A DNA stretch of 64,000 nt, taken from NCBI RefSeq assembly GCF_017599305.1, contig NZ_JAGFWR010000016.1:1-64000 (forward strand), written 5' to 3'. A program made the translations under genes and the position numbers. Below the pieces are notes generated by a model, which saw only the letters and a list, made by a program, of their open reading frames with translations, made no database searches and was not told the DNA's origin. Numbering within the stretch: the stretch's first letter is position 1; every line of letters starts with the position of its first letter. Below, piece after piece: positions 17,499-27,419 of the stretch. The DNA comes from Micromonospora antibiotica (GTDB lineage Bacteria > Actinomycetota > Actinomycetes > Mycobacteriales > Micromonosporaceae).

Positions 17499-19490
17499 TC
17501 AGTTGGCCACGGCCGGGGGCAGCGCCTCCTGCGCGACGTAGGTGCCCATCGGCACGGTGGTGATGATCGGCTCGGGCTGGTCCGCCTCGGCGTACGGGGC
17601 AGGCGAGTCGACGACGGCGAACTGGGTGCGGTACAGCTCGGCGTAGAGCCCACCGACCGCGACCAGTTCCTCGTGGCGGCCCCGCTCCACGATCCGGCCA
17701 CCATCGAGGACCAGGATCTGGTCGGCGTCACGGACGGTGGAGAGTCGGTGCGCGATCACCAGCGCGGTACGCCCGGCCAACGCCACGGACAGGGCCCGCT
17801 GCACCGCCGCCTCACTCTCCGAGTCGAGATGGGCGGTGGCCTCGTCCAGGATCACGATCGACGGGGCCTTGAGCAGGAGCCGGGCGATGGCGATGCGTTG
17901 CTTCTCGCCGCCGGAGAAGCGGTAGCCGCGCTCGCCGACGGTCGTCTCCAGCCCGTCGGGCAGGGCGCGGACCAGGTCGGCCACCTGCGCACCGGCCAGC
18001 GCCGCCCAGATCTCGTCGTCCGTGGCGTCCGGCTTGGCGTACCGCAGGTTCTCGGCGATCGTCTCGTGGAACAGGTGGGAGTCCTGGGTGACCACACCGA
18101 TCTCGTCGCGCAGCGAGGCGAGGGTGGCGTCCCGGACGTCGACCCCGCCGACCCGCACCGCGCCGTCGGTGACGTCGTAGATCCGTGAGATCAGCATGGA
18201 CAGCGTGGACTTGCCGGCCCCGGACGGCCCGACCAGCGCCACCATCTGCCCCGGCTCGACGCGGAACGAGACGCCCTTGAGCACCGGCTCGTTGGCCGTC
18301 CGGTCGAGGGTGGCGACCTCCTCCAGCGAAGCCAACGAGACGTCGGCGGCAGCCGGGTAGCGGAACCGGACATCGCGGAACTCGACCCGGCCGGCGCCCC
18401 GGGGGACCGGCACCGCGTCGGGCTTCTCCTCGATGCCGGGGCGCAGGTCGAGCACCTCGAAGACCCGGTCGAAGGAGACCAGGGCGCTCATCACGTCGAC
18501 CCGGACGTTGGACAGCGCGGTCAGCGGACCGTAGAGGCGGGTGAGCAGCAGGGCGAGGGTGACCACGGTGCCCGCGCTGACCGCCCCGGTGACCGCCAGC
18601 CAGCCGCCGAGCCCGTAGGTGAGCGCCTGGGCCAGCGACGCGACCAGCAGCATCGCCACGAAGAAGGTGCGTGAGTACATCGCCGACTGGATGCCGATGT
18701 CGCGGACCCGTTCGGCCCGCGCGGCGAATCGGCCCGCCTCCACCTCAGGCGTGCCGAACAGCTTGACCAGCAGCGCGCCCGCCACCCCGAACCGCTCGGT
18801 CATGGTGGCGTTCATCTTGGCGTCGAGGTCGTACGACTCCCGGGTGATCTCGGCCAACCGCCGGCCGACCCGCCGCGCCGGCACCACGAAGATCGGCAAC
18901 AGGACCAGCGACAGCAGGGTGATCTGCCAGGAGAGGGTGAACATCACCCCGGCGGTGAGCACCAGCTGGATGACGTTGCTGACCACCCCCGACAGGGTGG
19001 AGGTGAACGCCCGCTGGGCGCCCATCACGTCGTTGTTGAGCCGGCTGACCAACGCACCGGTCTGGGTCCGGGTGAAGAACTGCAACGGCATCCGCTGCAC
19101 GTGGTCGTAGACCCGGGTGCGCAGGTCGAGGATGATGCCCTCGCCGATACGCGCCGAATACCACCGCTGGACCAGGGAGAACAGCGCGTCGGCGACGGCC
19201 AGCGCGCCGATGATCAGGGCGAGCCGGACGACGACCGCACCCGCCTCGGGGCCACCCCCGCTGATCGCGTTGATCACGTGGCCGGCCAGCACCGGGGTGG
19301 CCACCCCGATCACGGCGGCGATGACCACGGTCACCAGGAAGACGACGATGTCCCGTCGGTAGGGGTGGGCGAACGCCATGATCCTTCTCGCGGTGCCCCG
19401 GGTGAGCCGGTGCGTGGAGACCTCGTCACCGTGCCGGATCGACCGGAGCATGCTCCAGCCGGCCATGTTGCCGCCCGCCATCGGGTTCAT
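17499..19490 (-). CDS. ABC transporter, fused permease-ATPase (multidrug/lipid exporter type)
   Basis: 663 aa half-transporter. An N-terminal six-helix exporter domain (about 50-340, with the coupling-helix segment QFFTRTQTGALVSRLNNDV) is followed by an ATPase with Walker A VGPSGAGKST, Q-loop VVTQDSHLF, signature FSGGEKQRIAIARLL, Walker B VILDEATAHLD and the H-loop IAHRLSTV. An 18-residue insertion (ADVSLASLEEVATLDRTA) interrupts the ATPase before the Walker A strand, a pattern seen in actinobacterial homologues. It probably works as a homodimer exporting hydrophobic compounds or lipids; the substrate is unknown. Start ATG with GGAGGTGA. Confidence 0.92.
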   Translation of the reverse strand: MNPMAGGNMAGWSMLRSIRHGDEVSTHRLTRGTARRIMAFAHPYRRDIVVFLVTVVIAAVIGVATPVLAGHVINAISGGGPEAGAVVVRLALIIGALAVADALFSLVQRWYSARIGEGIILDLRTRVYDHVQRMPLQFFTRTQTGALVSRLNNDVMGAQRAFTSTLSGVVSNVIQLVLTAGVMFTLSWQITLLSLVLLPIFVVPARRVGRRLAEITRESYDLDAKMNATMTERFGVAGALLVKLFGTPEVEAGRFAARAERVRDIGIQSAMYSRTFFVAMLLVASLAQALTYGLGGWLAVTGAVSAGTVVTLALLLTRLYGPLTALSNVRVDVMSALVSFDRVFEVLDLRPGIEEKPDAVPVPRGAGRVEFRDVRFRYPAAADVSLASLEEVATLDRTANEPVLKGVSFRVEPGQMVALVGPSGAGKSTLSMLISRIYDVTDGAVRVGGVDVRDATLASLRDEIGVVTQDSHLFHETIAENLRYAKPDATDDEIWAALAGAQVADLVRALPDGLETTVGERGYRFSGGEKQRIAIARLLLKAPSIVILDEATAHLDSESEAAVQRALSVALAGRTALVIAHRLSTVRDADQILVLDGGRIVERGRHEELVAVGGLYAELYRTQFAVVDSPAPYAEADQPEPIITTVPMGTYVAQEALPPAVAN

Positions 19491-19639
19491 GGGTCACCTC
19501 CGCGTCGTGGGCAGCGCGCACCGTCGGGTCGATTCTCCCGACGCCTACGACAACCTCGGCGGCAACCCGGGTCTTCCCGGGCGGTCACTGCTGTTCGCTC
19601 CGGGCAGAGCAGCCGCGGTTCCCGCCCCCGGCGGGTGGG

Positions 19640-20407
19640 CTATTCGCCGCGGCCGGCGAGATCGCGCAGCCGGCGGGTCTGTGCCTCGCGCTCGGCCCGC
19701 TGCTGTTCGGGGTGGGAACGGCCGGCGGCACCGGCGAGCAGCGCCTTGATCTCGACAACCGCGTCCCGGTTACCGGCGAGCAGGCCGGCGGTGAGGTCCC
19801 GGACGGCCGCGTCCAGCTCGGCGGGCGGCACCACCAGGTTGGCCAGCCCGATCCGGTCGGCCTCGACGGCGTCCATCCGCCGGCCGGTGGCGCACAGCTC
19901 CAGGGCACGGGCGTAGCCGACCAGCTCGACCAGCCGCTTGGTGCCGGCCAGGTCGGGGACCAGGCCGAGGGTGACCTCGGCCATCGACAGCTTCGCGTCC
20001 TCGGCGAGCACCCGCAGGTCGCAGGCGAGCGCGAGTTGGAAGCCCGCGCCGATGGCATGACCCTGCACGGCCGCCACCGAGATCACGTCCGGTCGGTGCA
20101 GCCAGGTGAAGCCCTGCTGGTAGTCGGCGATCCGGTCGGCGCACTCCTGCTCGGGCAGGGTGGACAGCTCCGCGAAGGAGCCCGGACCCTGGGCACCGGC
20201 CACCGACAGGTCGAGGCCGGCGGAGAACGACCGCCCCTGACCGCGTACCACGACGACGCGCACGTCGCCGGGCAGGTCCCGGGAGAAGTCGCTCATCGCG
20301 CGCCACATCGCCGGGGTCTGGGCATTGAGCACGTCGGGCCGGCACAACGTGACCGTCGCGACCGGCCCGTCGCAGTGCAGTAGCACCCCGGTCGTCTCGG
20401 CGGTCAC
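19640..20407 (-). CDS. Enoyl-CoA hydratase/isomerase family protein (EchA-like)
   Basis: 255 aa crotonase-fold enzyme. The oxyanion-hole segments are visible in GRSFSAGLDLSVAG and VQGHAIGAGFQLALACDLRV. The catalytic glutamate region reads MAEVTLGLVPDLAGTKRL. GTG start at 20407. The gene follows the small HTH gene by 43 bp on the same strand. In M. tuberculosis the corresponding genes are echA12 (Rv1472) and Rv1473A, next to an ABC-F gene and acnR, so this is a conserved neighbourhood. The precise acyl-CoA substrate is not deducible. Confidence 0.88.
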   Translation of the reverse strand: MTAETTGVLLHCDGPVATVTLCRPDVLNAQTPAMWRAMSDFSRDLPGDVRVVVVRGQGRSFSAGLDLSVAGAQGPGSFAELSTLPEQECADRIADYQQGFTWLHRPDVISVAAVQGHAIGAGFQLALACDLRVLAEDAKLSMAEVTLGLVPDLAGTKRLVELVGYARALELCATGRRMDAVEADRIGLANLVVPPAELDAAVRDLTAGLLAGNRDAVVEIKALLAGAAGRSHPEQQRAEREAQTRRLRDLAGRGE

Positions 20408-20450
20408 CGGCCCGCCCGGGGCGTGCTGACGGACGACGCTGGTAGGCGGG

Positions 20451-20678
20451 TCACGCCTTCTTGCGACGCCGGGCGCCGCCGCGCTGTCGCAGCTGCACAC
20501 CGGACTCGGTGAGCACGCGGTGGATGAACCCGTAGGATCGCCCGGTCGAAGCGGCGAGCGCGCGAATGCTCTCGCCGCCGGTGTACCGCTTTACCAGGTC
20601 CTTGGCGAGCGTCTGACGCTCGGCTCCGACGATCCGGCGACCCTTCTCAGTGCTGGTGGCTGTGCCAGTGGCTGCCAT
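20451..20678 (-). CDS. Small helix-turn-helix protein (Rv1473A-like)
   Basis: 75 aa. After a short Ala/Thr-rich lead, the sequence LVKRYTGGESIRALAASTGRSYGFIHRVL is a compact helix-turn-helix of the Hin/recombinase-like kind, followed by a strongly basic tail (RQRGGARRRKKA). It is probably a DNA-binding regulator; targets are unknown. The small size, all-alpha core and neighbourhood (echA, ABC-F) match the mycobacterial Rv1473A type. It is divergent from the CadD-like gene across a 202-bp, relatively AT-rich gap that must hold both promoters. Confidence 0.85.
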   Translation of the reverse strand: MAATGTATSTEKGRRIVGAERQTLAKDLVKRYTGGESIRALAASTGRSYGFIHRVLTESGVQLRQRGGARRRKKA

Positions 20679-20880
20679 GCTGATTCCTCACGTCCCAGAC
20701 TGTGCGGTTCGATACGGTCCCACCTATTAGACCGTCTCGAACGATCATGCGCCAGATATCAACTCATCGCCAACCGACACGCTATGCAGTGTCGCCAACC
20801 CGATAGAGTGACGCTCCGGACGATCCACGGCGGAGACCGCGCTGCGGTCGCGCCCGTGGGAGGCCCGTAGCCTGCCGGTC

Positions 20881-21483
20881 GTGACCGACCTGTTGGGCAG
20901 CGTGAGCGGAGCGGGGGCCGTCTTCGCGGCCACCAACCTCGACGACATCGTGGTGTTGACCGTACTCTTCGTGGCCGCCCGGAGCACCGGACGGCCCCGC
21001 CCGTGGCAGATCGTGACCGGGCAGTACCTGGGCATCACCGCCCTCGTCACGGCGGCTCTGGTCATCGCCGCCGGCCTGCTGGTGGTGCCCGACCCATGGA
21101 CCGGCCTGCTCGGGCTGCTGCCGATCGCGCTCGGCGTCCGGGCGCTGCTGGCCCGCACCGACGACGACACCCCGCCGGCCGTGGTGGGCGGCCTGCTCGG
21201 CGTCGCCGGGGTGACGATCGCCAACGGCGCGGACAACATCGCCGTCTACGTCCCGGTGTTCCGCGCCCTCGACCCGGCCACCGGGCTGGTCTACCTGCTG
21301 GTCTTCGCCGTGCTGGTCGCCGCCTGGTGCGGTGCCGCCGCGCTGCTCGGTGGGCATCCCCGGGTGGTCCGCCTGGTCGGCCGGGCCGGGCACTGGCTGG
21401 TCCCGGTCGTCTTCGTCGCCATCGGCCTGGTGATCCTGGTCGGCTCGGGTGTCCTCGGCCGGCTGGTCGACCTCGCCCGCTGA
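20881..21483 (+). CDS. CadD-like cadmium resistance/cation transporter
   Basis: 200 aa membrane protein with five to six hydrophobic helices. The start SGAGAVFAATNLDDIVVLTVLF and the repeat-related ANGADNIAVYVPVF are the paired ATNxDD/NGxDN motifs of the CadD family. Members export Cd2+ or other cations, or act as small threonine/quaternary amine carriers of the LysE superfamily, so the substrate is open. GTG start. The stop codon lies within the first unit of a tandem repeat (21478-21632), and the next gene is convergent. Confidence 0.8.
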   Translation: MTDLLGSVSGAGAVFAATNLDDIVVLTVLFVAARSTGRPRPWQIVTGQYLGITALVTAALVIAAGLLVVPDPWTGLLGLLPIALGVRALLARTDDDTPPAVVGGLLGVAGVTIANGADNIAVYVPVFRALDPATGLVYLLVFAVLVAAWCGAAALLGGHPRVVRLVGRAGHWLVPVVFVAIGLVILVGSGVLGRLVDLAR

Positions 21484-21632
21484 CCACCGGCCGGGCCGCC
21501 GCCGCGCCGCCGAGCGTAGGCCGCTGACCACCGACCGGACCGTCGAGCCGCCGGGCATAGACCGCTGGCCACCGGTCGGGCCGGTCACGGGCCGGTGGGG
21601 CAGGGGCCACTGAGCACCGGCCGTTGGCCACG
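21478..21632. repeat. Degenerate 3'-end tandem repeat after the CadD-like gene
   Basis: Four imperfect copies of a unit around CCGCTGACCACCGGCCGGGC begin near 21478, 21521, 21562 and 21605, with a period of about 41-44 bp. The TGA of the first copy is the stop codon of the upstream gene, so the array appears to grow from the gene's 3' end. Confidence 0.7.
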
Positions 21633-21675
21633 GCAGCCGACCCCGCCGGCCGTCGCGGGCGGGGTCGTGGCCGGA

Positions 21676-23280
<1,605 letters not shown>

Positions 23281-23525
23281 TTCCGGTACTCGCTCTCGGG
23301 GGTCTGGAAGGGCTGACTCAGGGCACGCGAAAGCGCCGGCGGGCGGTGGTTCCCGTCGGCGCGGGGCGATTCAGCCTTCGCAGCGCAGCACCCGACAAGT
23401 GTACCGGGCGGCCCGACACGCGCCGCCCGGATTACCGGGCAAGATCATCGGGTACCGGAAACGCCGTCCGGACCCGGTCCGGTACCGCAACCCTCAGACG
23501 TGACGAATCGGTGATCGGGGTCAAC

Positions 23526-24437
23526 ATGGAGCTGAACGAGAACGCGCGGGTCGACACCGGCCAGGTGGACGACCGGCGGGGATCCGGCGGGGGTGGCGGG
23601 ATGGGCATCCCGATCCCCGGCGGCGGTGGGCGTGGCGGCATCGTCGGGCTCATCATCGCCGTGCTGGTCGCCCTGGTGGGTGGCGGATTCGGGCTGAACG
23701 CGATGAACGGCGGCGGCGCCGAGTCGGGCGACAACACGTCGCTGGAGCAGAAGTGCTCCGCCGACGACGCGCTCAAGCAGCTGGACTGCCGCAACACCCT
23801 CTACGTCAACTCGATCCAGGCGTACTGGCGTACCGCGTTGCCGGAACGGTTCGGCCAGCAGTACCAGCCGTCCAAGACGGTCTTCTTCAGCCAGGGCGTC
23901 AACACCGGCTGCGGCCAGGCCGACTCCGGCGTCGGGCCGTTCTACTGCCCGGCCGACGACCTGGTCTACATCGACCTGACCTTCTACCAGACGCTCGCCG
24001 ACCAGCTCGGTGCCGAGGGTGAGTTCGCCCAGCCGTACGTGCTGGCCCACGAGTACGGCCACCACGTGCAGGACCTGCTCGGCACCGAGGCGCAGATGCG
24101 CCGCCAGCAGCAGCGGGACCCGGGCAGCGCCAACGCGCTCTCGGTCAAGCTGGAGCTCCAGGCCGACTGCTACGCCGGCGCCTGGGCCAAGAACGCCACC
24201 GGCACCGCCGACGAGCAGGGCCAGAAGATCTTCAAGAGCATCACCGAGCAGGACATCGCGCAGGCGATCGACACCGCCGAGAAGATCGGCGACGACGCCA
24301 TCTCCAAGCGGGCCAACCGCCCGGTGAACCCGGAGGAATTCACCCACGGCTCCTCCGAGCAGCGCAAGCAGTGGTTCACCAAGGGCTACACCACCGGTGA
24401 CCCGAAGTCCTGTGACACCTTCGGCGGCAGCCTCTGA
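23526..24437 (+). CDS. Neutral zinc metallopeptidase, YpfJ family
   Basis: 303 aa. A Gly-rich cytoplasmic lead (about 20-38) is followed by a single TM helix (about 39-60, GIVGLIIAVLVALVGGGFGLN) and an extracytoplasmic domain. The zincin motif LAHEYGHHVQDLLG carries the HExxH-type ligands, and LELQADCYAGAWA supplies the conserved downstream acidic residue. Four-plus cysteines suggest disulfides in the exported domain. The physiological substrate is unknown. The ATG at 23526 is favoured because the TM and family homology follow; upstream in-frame sequence is arginine-rich and non-conserved. Confidence 0.92.
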   Translation: MELNENARVDTGQVDDRRGSGGGGGMGIPIPGGGGRGGIVGLIIAVLVALVGGGFGLNAMNGGGAESGDNTSLEQKCSADDALKQLDCRNTLYVNSIQAYWRTALPERFGQQYQPSKTVFFSQGVNTGCGQADSGVGPFYCPADDLVYIDLTFYQTLADQLGAEGEFAQPYVLAHEYGHHVQDLLGTEAQMRRQQQRDPGSANALSVKLELQADCYAGAWAKNATGTADEQGQKIFKSITEQDIAQAIDTAEKIGDDAISKRANRPVNPEEFTHGSSEQRKQWFTKGYTTGDPKSCDTFGGSL

Positions 24438-24513
24438 CCGGGCACCGCACCGGCACCGTCGCGGCGGTCGGAGGGGCGTACGCCCACCGGCCGCCGTCGT
24501 CGTGCCGCCCCGC

Positions 24514-25197
24514 TCAGGCCGGATCGCGGACCAGGATGTGCACGGCGCGGGCGGCGGCGACCGCGCCGACCAGCACCGCGTGCCGGGGTTCGGGCACGTC
24601 GAGCAGCCGGTCGGCACGCAGCGCGGCGAGCGGGGCCAGCCGCCGGTCGGCCAGCACCGTGTCGACGGCCCGGCGGTCGCCCCCGCAGACCAGCGCCGCC
24701 AGCGTCGCCGCCGCCGGCAGCAGCAGTCGTACGGCCAGTTCCGCCGCGTCGCCCAGGGCCGCCTTCGCCTGGTTGTCCCGCCGCCGGGCGAACCGCTGCT
24801 GGGACCAGCCCCCGGCGGCGGTACGACCCTGCACGTAGCGGGTGTCCACCTTGGAGACCAGTAACTCCGCACCGAACGCCACACCGACCGCCACCGCGCC
24901 CTTGCGGGCGAGCAGCAGCCCGAGCCGGCGGGGCGCGGTGGCGACGCTGACGAACTGCGGCACGTCGTCGACACGTCGGGGCGGGACGGCCTGCGCTGCG
25001 TCGCCGACGGTCGGGGCACCCGGCGGCAGGTGCAGCTCGGCGGTCGCGCCGTCGGAGGCGGTGAGCAGCAGCCCGTACCCCTGCGGGGAGACGACGGGCG
25101 GGCCGTGCCGGTCGGCGAAGCCCTCGGCCCAGCGCCCGACCCGGGTCGGATCGACCTCGACCCACCGGCCGCCGCCGGCTGCGGGTCGGCTGCTCAT
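24514..25197 (-). CDS. acVLRF1 family peptidyl-tRNA hydrolase
   Basis: 227 aa. It belongs to the actinobacterial Vms1-like release factor group, an eRF1/Vms1-type fold proposed to cleave peptidyl-tRNA on stalled ribosomes. The key loop reads AAGGWSQQRFARRRDNQ (about 128-143), in which the GGxxQQ glutamine is the likely catalytic residue, mirroring the GGQ/GxxQ loops of release factors. It ends with a beta strand HILVRDP. The ATG at 25197 lacks a strong ribosome-binding site. It follows the LysE-like gene on the same strand after a 258-bp gap containing a tandem repeat, so it probably has its own promoter. Confidence 0.85.
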   Translation of the reverse strand: MSSRPAAGGGRWVEVDPTRVGRWAEGFADRHGPPVVSPQGYGLLLTASDGATAELHLPPGAPTVGDAAQAVPPRRVDDVPQFVSVATAPRRLGLLLARKGAVAVGVAFGAELLVSKVDTRYVQGRTAAGGWSQQRFARRRDNQAKAALGDAAELAVRLLLPAAATLAALVCGGDRRAVDTVLADRRLAPLAALRADRLLDVPEPRHAVLVGAVAAARAVHILVRDPA

Positions 25198-25317
25198 CAC
25201 CCGACCGTACGGCACGGCGGCGGTCCGCTCCGACCCCACCTGACCCACGGCGGGCGGACGACGGCACACGCCGTGCCGACCGACCGGCCGGGGCCCACCC
25301 GAGCCGGTCCGACGGCC

Positions 25318-25475
25318 GGCCCACCGCACGACCAGCCGGGCCGACGCGCGGCCCAACGCACGACCAGCCGGACCGACGGGCGGCCACCGCACGACCAGCC
25401 GGGCCGACCGCCCGACGGGCGGCGCACCGCAAGACCGACCGGACCGACGGGCGGCTCACCGCACGACCAGCACAG
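25318..25475. repeat. 3'-end tandem repeat of the LysE-like gene
   Basis: Five copies of a unit around CACCGCACGACCAGCCGG, spaced 31-38 bp and separated by GGGCCGAC/GGACCGACGGGCGG, fill this interval. The last copy contains the stop codon and final codons of the LysE-like gene (stop at 25456-25458), so the array extends downstream of that gene. Confidence 0.75.
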
Positions 25476-26109
25476 CGACGGCGAGTGCGGCGATGATGAG
25501 GCTGGAGAGGAGCCCGGTCACCAGCCGGCCACGCGGGCCGGCCAGCACCCGGCCGACCAGGGTGCCGCCCCCGGCGATCAGCAACTGCCAACTCGCCGAG
25601 GCGACGAAGGCACCGAGGACGAACAGCGCCGCCGCTGCCGGTGCCGCCCGCGCCGCGTCGGCACGGCCGAGGACCAGCGCCGTGAAGTACACGACGGTGG
25701 CCGGGTTGAGCAGGGTCAGCGCCAGCACCCCGCCGAACGCCCGCCCCGCGGTGTCGATCCCCCGGCCCGCCCCCGGGCCGCCCGACGCCGGCCGGGGACG
25801 CCAGGCCCGCCAGCCTCCGTGCACGGCGAGCGCCAGCAGCACCACCGCCGCCACCACCCGCAGCGGACCGGCGACCGGGGCGACCACGGCGGCCACCGCC
25901 GCGCCGCCGAGCACCGCCACGGCGGCGTAGAGCCCGTCCGCGGTGGCGACACCGAGCGCGGCAGCCGCACCGACCCGGAAGGAGGTACGGGCACTGAGCC
26001 CGAGGATGAGCACCGCGATCGCGCCGACCGGCACGGCGACGCCGTAGCCGGCCACCAACCCGGCCAGGAAGGCGGCAGTCACGACGATCGGGAACGGGCC
26101 GATCCGCAC
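25456..26109 (-). CDS. LysE family amino-acid/metabolite exporter
   Basis: 217 aa, six hydrophobic helices. The N-terminus carries AGYGVAVPVGAIAVLIL, the LysE-family PxGP-like turn, and the fourth helix region has LALTLLNPATVVYFTALVLG, the conserved NP motif. Family members export basic amino acids, homoserine lactones or other small metabolites. The protein is very Ala/Val-rich and its final residues (AVAVLVVR) lie in the tandem repeat that continues past the stop. GTG start. Substrate unknown. Confidence 0.85.
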   Translation of the reverse strand: MRIGPFPIVVTAAFLAGLVAGYGVAVPVGAIAVLILGLSARTSFRVGAAAALGVATADGLYAAVAVLGGAAVAAVVAPVAGPLRVVAAVVLLALAVHGGWRAWRPRPASGGPGAGRGIDTAGRAFGGVLALTLLNPATVVYFTALVLGRADAARAAPAAAALFVLGAFVASASWQLLIAGGGTLVGRVLAGPRGRLVTGLLSSLIIAALAVAVLVVR

Positions 26110-26350
26110 CCCGGACGGGCCCGCTGTCGACGCGCGGCGGTGGCCGCACGGACAGGGCTCTGCTTCGGGTACGCCTCGATCATCGGCCCATCATCGGCCG
26201 CCACCCGCCACCAGACCACCGAATTGCCACAAAACCGGGGGAACGACCGGGGTGGTCGACTCGTCGGCGGCGACGGTTCGATGGCCGGCGGACCTGGACA
26301 CCCACTGCGGTGAGCGCCCCCGGCGGTGGGTCGGGCCGGCTGCAAAGACG

Positions 26351-26384
26351 CGGGCACGGCACCCGGTCAGGGGTGCCGTGCCCG
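26351..26384 (-). terminator. Terminator of the suf operon
   Basis: Perfect 14-bp stem (CGGGCACGGCACCC and GGGTGCCGTGCCCG) with a 6-nt loop, ending 17 bp from the sufT stop codon. It separates the SUF operon from the LysE-like gene downstream on the same strand. Confidence 0.85.
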
Positions 26385-26400
26385 CGAGGTCGACCAGGGG

Positions 26401-26946
26401 TCAGACGTTGAAACCGAGCGAGCGGAGCTGGTCCCGCCCCTCATCGGTGATCTTGTCCGGGCCCCACGGCGGCAGCCAGACCCAGTTGATCCGGATGTCG
26501 TCCACCAGTCCCCCGCCGGGGCCGGTGGTCAGCGCCTGCCGGGCCTGGTCCTCGATCACGTCGGTGAGCGGGCAGGCCGCCGAGGTCAACGTCATGTCCA
26601 GGGTGGCGACGTTCTGGTCGTCCACGTGCACGCCGTACACCAGGCCGAGGTCGACCACGTTGATGCCGAGTTCGGGGTCGACGACGTCCTTCATCGCCTC
26701 CTCGATGTCGGCCAGGGCCGCCCGGCCACCGGCCGAACCGGCGGCGTCCGCCGTCCCGTCGCCGGCCGGGGTCCCGTCGGCACCGGACGACGCGTCGACA
26801 CCCGCCGTCCCGGTGGCACCGTTCACTGCGTCGGCGGCCGGAGTCGCGGCGGCGACACCGTCGGTGGCCGGCGGCGTCACCGCGCCGGTCGTGGTGCCGG
26901 CGTCGCCGGTCTGCGGCGTCGCCGCGGTAGCGGTGTTCTCGCTCAT
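26401..26946 (-). CDS. sufT: SufT-like MIP18/DUF59 iron-sulfur assembly factor
   Basis: 181 aa. The C-terminal 105 residues form a DUF59 domain: DIEEAMKDVVDPELGINVVDLGLVY, then LTSAACPLTDVIEDQ with the conserved cysteine, then VWLPPWGPDKITDEGRDQL. Family members help mature Fe-S proteins. The first 75 residues are an unusual low-complexity Ala/Thr/Gly/Asp tail with no predicted fold, much longer than in most homologues. It is the last gene of the SUF operon, overlapping sufU by 4 bp (ATGA), and ends in a strong terminator. Confidence 0.9.
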   Translation of the reverse strand: MSENTATAATPQTGDAGTTTGAVTPPATDGVAAATPAADAVNGATGTAGVDASSGADGTPAGDGTADAAGSAGGRAALADIEEAMKDVVDPELGINVVDLGLVYGVHVDDQNVATLDMTLTSAACPLTDVIEDQARQALTTGPGGGLVDDIRINWVWLPPWGPDKITDEGRDQLRSLGFNV

Positions 26947-27419
26947 GCCTCAACCTCCGTCGGGCTCACGCCCACCCCCGCGCGTGCCGCGGCATCCTTG
27001 AACGCCATCCACGGCAACAACGCGCACTTGACCCGGGCCGGGTAGCGGGCGACCCCCGCGAACGCCACCCCGTCACCGAGTAGTTCCTCGTCCGGCGTGA
27101 CCTGGCCACGGCCGGACATCAACTCCACGAATCCGGCGTGCACGGCGGCGATCTCCTCCGCGCACCGGCCGGACAGCCGGTCGTACAACACGCTCGCCGA
27201 CGCCTGGCTGATCGAACAACCGGCCCCGTCGTACGAGATGTCCACCACGATGTCGTCGACGGCGGCCACCCGAACGGTGACCTCGTCGCCGCAGGTCGGG
27301 TTGACGTGGTGCGCCTCGGCCACCTCGGCGTCGGGGTCGTCGGCGTCACGCAGACCGCGCCCCTGCGGACGCTTGTAGTGGTCCAGGATGATCTCCTGGT
27401 AGAGCTGCTCCAGCTGCAT
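26943..27419 (-). CDS. sufU: SufU zinc-dependent sulfurtransferase/NifU-like protein
   Basis: 158 aa. The three conserved cysteines are in NPTCGDE, GAGCSIS and RVKCALLPW, with Asp in CGDE as the fourth ligand. This is the SufU zinc site that accepts sulfur from SufS. The 18-20 residue insertion between the second and third cysteines, typical of SufU and absent from IscU, is present (SGRCAEEIAAVHAGFVELM). The ATG overlaps the sufS stop by one base and the stop overlaps the sufT start. It probably activates SufS by relaying persulfide to the SufBCD scaffold. Confidence 0.95.
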   Translation of the reverse strand: MQLEQLYQEIILDHYKRPQGRGLRDADDPDAEVAEAHHVNPTCGDEVTVRVAAVDDIVVDISYDGAGCSISQASASVLYDRLSGRCAEEIAAVHAGFVELMSGRGQVTPDEELLGDGVAFAGVARYPARVKCALLPWMAFKDAAARAGVGVSPTEVEA

